Shown here: positions 32,101 to 33,658 of the stretch, in pieces | Layout: the number at the start of each line of letters is the position of its first letter | How positions within the stretch are numbered: the first letter of the stretch is position 1 | DNA from: Streptococcus parasanguinis | GTDB taxonomy: Bacteria; Bacillota; Bacilli; Lactobacillales; Streptococcaceae | Direction of reading: 5' to 3' | Assembly: GCA_018377375.1 (NCBI GenBank) | Contig: JAGZZN010000014.1 | Span: 1 to 33,658 of the forward strand | Length of the DNA: 33,658 nucleotides | Position numbers and translations under genes: made by a program | Notes under the pieces: generated by a model | The model's input: the letters and a program-made list of their open reading frames with translations, nothing else | Database searches by the model: none | Told to the model about the DNA's origin: nothing

Positions 32101-33658
32101 AGTTCTCACCAACAACACCCGCTAGATAGCCACCTTTGTTCCCAGCAGCGTGCAGTTTCCCGATAAAGGCGACATTACTTACTTTCCCACTGCCATCAAT
32201 TTTATTGACGATCCCTGCTACGTCATTGTTCCCAACAACACTTCCTGTTACTTTAACGTTCTCAACAGTTGCATTGTTTTTGATGACACCTGCGATTGGT
32301 GCCACTCGATCTGTCCCAGGTAGGTCAATATTGACATTTTCAAGCAAGAGATTCTTAACCGAGCCACCTTCGATGTTCCCAAATAATGGTCTTGTAATGT
32401 TATGGATGGCAAATTTATTTCCATCCGTACTTTCCAAAATTCCCTTGAAGGCATTGGTCACATAGGATTTCCCTGCTGGCTGGACATTAGCCGCATTCAT
32501 ATTGCTACCAATCTTAAAGGTACCAGTCGGATTGGCTTGCATGGCTTTTACAAGTTCGTTGAAATTGTAGTAGACATCACCTTCATGTGCTTTTGGTTTC
32601 GCAATATAGTGGACATAGTCCTCACTGAACTGGTTGTCCGCAGTCCGTTGGATGAGATCAGGAGCTTTGGCTGTTACTTTGTAGAGGGTCGTGCCATCTA
32701 CCGTCACTTCTTCGATTTTATCAACGGCTAGTTTCGTGACCTTATTATCATGGGTGGTAACCTTTAAGTAGTAAGGCTTCACATCAGACGGTGTTTCAGT
32801 CAAGAGGCTGCTATCGGTCTCAAGACCTTGGTCATCCACGCTAATCAGACTGGTTTCCTTGATGTTTTTGATTTCAACTTTTTTAAGATCAATTCTCAGT
32901 GGTTCTTCCTTGAGAACTTCTTCTTCATCCCCATTTCCACGGTCATAGACCATGGTCGTTGCGAGCGTATAATCCTTGTAGTAGTCCAAGTCCGCTAAAG
33001 CAGCTGCCAAGTCCGTCTCTGAAAGGGTCAGGGTTTTCACCACTTGATCACCCTTCTTCAATACAGCCTGGATGGACTTGATGGTCACACCGTCTGGTTT
33101 ATCCAAATGATAAGTAGCTTTGACACTGCGCTTCAATTCTTCCTGATCAATGTTGGTCAAGGTCAAGGTTGGCTTTTCAAGTTCTTTAGTCCCTTGGTGA
33201 ATGATCTGATCTTGCGCCTGTTCAACTACTTCCTCAGAAATCGTAGGAGCATCCGTTGTCTTAACTCCCTTAATGGTCTTATAGACCTTGGTGATTTTCT
33301 TCTTCCCATTCTTACCGGTTTGAGAAACCCTTTCGGTTCCTTTTAGCAAGGTGGCATCTTGTTCGGTTACCGTCTTAAATGGAATTTCTTCAAAAGCAAC
33401 TTCCTCTTTTTGGCCTTCAATCGCCTTAGTCCCACGACTAATTTTTTCTGTCACAGGAGCTTTTACTGTTTCAGTTGTCGTGCTCACGGGATCGCCAATC
33501 TTCTCGCCATTGACCGTCTTATAAACACGATGAATCTCCTGGCTTCCAGCCTCGCCTTTCTGAAGAAGGCTTTCTTCATCGGTGTAACGATTGGCATCCG
33601 TTACATACTCTGTTTCATATGGAAGGATTACCGTTTCTGTCTCTGTTACCGTCCCTTC
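29111..33658 (-). CDS. M26 family zinc metalloprotease (ZmpB/IgA1 protease-like), partial
   Basis: The C-terminal 1,515 residues are in the window; the frame is open to the right edge, so the start lies outside. An internal GTG at 33487 is not the start, because coding sequence of the same domain continues upstream. Two G5-type repeats come first (ending VKAPVTEKISRGTK and EVVEQAQDQIIHQGTK). GLUG-like beta-helix repeats (about 32000-32450) and a long helical region follow. The protease domain has HETTH (30104-30118) and a glutamate 20 residues later (REGTDLEAYAQG), the M26 HExxH-(N)-E zinc site. The N-terminal signal peptide and LPXTG usual for this family would be beyond the edge. Members cleave IgA1 or other host glycoproteins; the target here is unknown. 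Confidence 0.92.
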   Translation of the reverse strand, partial: EGTVTETETVILPYETEYVTDANRYTDEESLLQKGEAGSQEIHRVYKTVNGEKIGDPVSTTTETVKAPVTEKISRGTKAIEGQKEEVAFEEIPFKTVTEQDATLLKGTERVSQTGKNGKKKITKVYKTIKGVKTTDAPTISEEVVEQAQDQIIHQGTKELEKPTLTLTNIDQEELKRSVKATYHLDKPDGVTIKSIQAVLKKGDQVVKTLTLSETDLAAALADLDYYKDYTLATTMVYDRGNGDEEEVLKEEPLRIDLKKVEIKNIKETSLISVDDQGLETDSSLLTETPSDVKPYYLKVTTHDNKVTKLAVDKIEEVTVDGTTLYKVTAKAPDLIQRTADNQFSEDYVHYIAKPKAHEGDVYYNFNELVKAMQANPTGTFKIGSNMNAANVQPAGKSYVTNAFKGILESTDGNKFAIHNITRPLFGNIEGGSVKNLLLENVNIDLPGTDRVAPIAGVIKNNATVENVKVTGSVVGNNDVAGIVNKIDGSGKVSNVAFIGKLHAAGNKGGYLAGVVGENWKGVVEKAYVDAEITGNKAKAAGLVYSSQNVGNNHTVGKEGVLRNSVAKGSIELKEAVQSGGLLGTNWALGTIEDNITMMKVKTGEMVFGHSDIDADDYFTYSRTKRNYSVEGVSEGKKSFNNSRKIPSISLAEAEQKIEAMGITADTFTSSKPIEDTLNHLVSKDDQYKAITAYDATRELAYRNIAKLQPFYNKEWIVDQGNKLAATSPLLTKEVLSVTAMKGNDFVTELADADHILIHYADKTKDVFSMTPKDSKVKQVKEYSVAELGEVVYTPNMVDKDRSDLISAIVEKLSPVELQSDPIYTHLGRTGPNKVNAIKNLYLEESFQEVKDNLTHFVKQLVENQDHQLNTDEAAKRALIKKVDDNKAAVLLGLSYLNRYYGVKFDDVNLKQLMLFKPDFYGKNVDVLDRLIEIGSKEDYIKGTRTHDAFREVVAKSTLSSNLNDFLKYNMDLFTTDTDLNDWFIKATKDNVYIVEPETTNLAFASAKHRAYEGLNNDIHGKMILPLLNLKDAHMFLISTYNTLAYSSFEKYGKNTEAERNAFKAEIDKVAKAQQDYLDFWSRLAADNVRNQLLKSNNMVPTPVLDNQNYKGISTDRYGHTNSGKDVAPIRELYGPTDRYHATDWRMGATARVYGNPYKDDSVFFMVTDMISDFGISAFTHETTHVNDRMVYLGGWRHREGTDLEAYAQGMLQTPSVSNPNGEYKALGLNMAYERPNDGNQWYNTNPNYLQSRDEIDRYMKGYNDTLMLLDYLEGEAVLNKGSQDLNNAWFKKVDKQYRGANTKNQFDKVRPLSDEEKAITLHSVDDLITNNFMTNRGPGNGVYNPSDFGSAYVTVPMMTGIYGGNTSEGAPGAMSFKHNTFRLWGYYGYEKGFLGYASNKYKQESKQAGHATLGDDYIIQKISDGTFSTLEDWKKAYFNEVVTSAKNGLQAIEVDGTTYSTYDDLKQAFATAVEKDQASLKNGSVKFDNTVALKEKVFKKLLQQTDSFKTSIFK

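Noticed and set aside
33485..33487. GTG at 33487 as the start of the M26 protease
   Set aside because: The frame stays open to the window edge and encodes the first half of a G5-type domain upstream of this codon.

Overview
The window is a chromosomal segment from a low-GC Firmicute, almost certainly a viridans streptococcus of the sanguinis/mitis type. This rests on gene content and order: atpE-B-F-H-A-G-D-C followed by a DUF1146 gene, murA, epuA and endA; murT-gatD divergent from cdaA-cdaR-glmM; a DUF4044-Obg pair; an Rgg regulator; an M26 surface protease; and an LPXTG protein with a serine stalk. Extended -10 (TGnTATAAT-like) promoters and AAGGAGG-type ribosome sites fit as well. I cannot fix the species from sequence alone.

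Layout. At 1-1330 are rpsU (minus) and a ferredoxin-NADP reductase (plus), followed by a 140-bp clover-leaf, MITE-like element and a terminator. At 1579-6600, all on minus, lie DUF4044-obgE-54-aa ORF-ridA and then rapZ-yvcK-whiA, the last three with 4-bp overlaps. At 6600-11070 (minus) is the c-di-AMP/cell-wall cluster cdaA-cdaR-glmM, ending in a serine-stalked LPXTG adhesin. Divergent from it, 11110-13577 (plus), is murT-gatD (D-glutamate amidation of lipid II) with a small LapA-like membrane protein. At 13600-18870 (minus) are an ABC-F ATPase, an Rgg regulator and two tandem, nearly identical MFS exporters. At 18900-22460 (minus) are a membrane-anchored matrixin-type metalloprotease and a DUF1146-murA-epuA-endA group. 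At 22500-28950 (minus) is the complete F1Fo ATPase operon. From 29070 to the right edge is the C-terminal 1.5 kilo-residues of an M26 (ZmpB/IgA1 protease-like) zinc metalloprotease whose N-terminus lies outside the window.

How the parts fit. Most genes are cell-envelope or energy housekeeping: precursor synthesis (glmM, murA), lipid II amidation (murT-gatD), c-di-AMP signalling (cdaA-cdaR), YvcK/RapZ/WhiA control of carbon flow into the envelope, and the proton-pumping ATPase. Accessory content is concentrated in four places: the LPXTG adhesin, the rgg/MFS duplication, the matrixin gene and the M26 protease.

The most unusual signals are regulatory. The second MFS copy has its own extended -10 promoter inside a 14-bp inverted repeat that would bury its ribosome site only in read-through RNA. 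Intrinsic terminators run straight into the ribosome sites of rapZ and endA. Several genes (murT, the DUF1146 gene, perhaps the ABC-F gene) have -10 boxes 6-7 nt from the start codon, predicting leaderless mRNAs. The 1398-1538 element folds as a multi-arm RNA and is flanked by TA.
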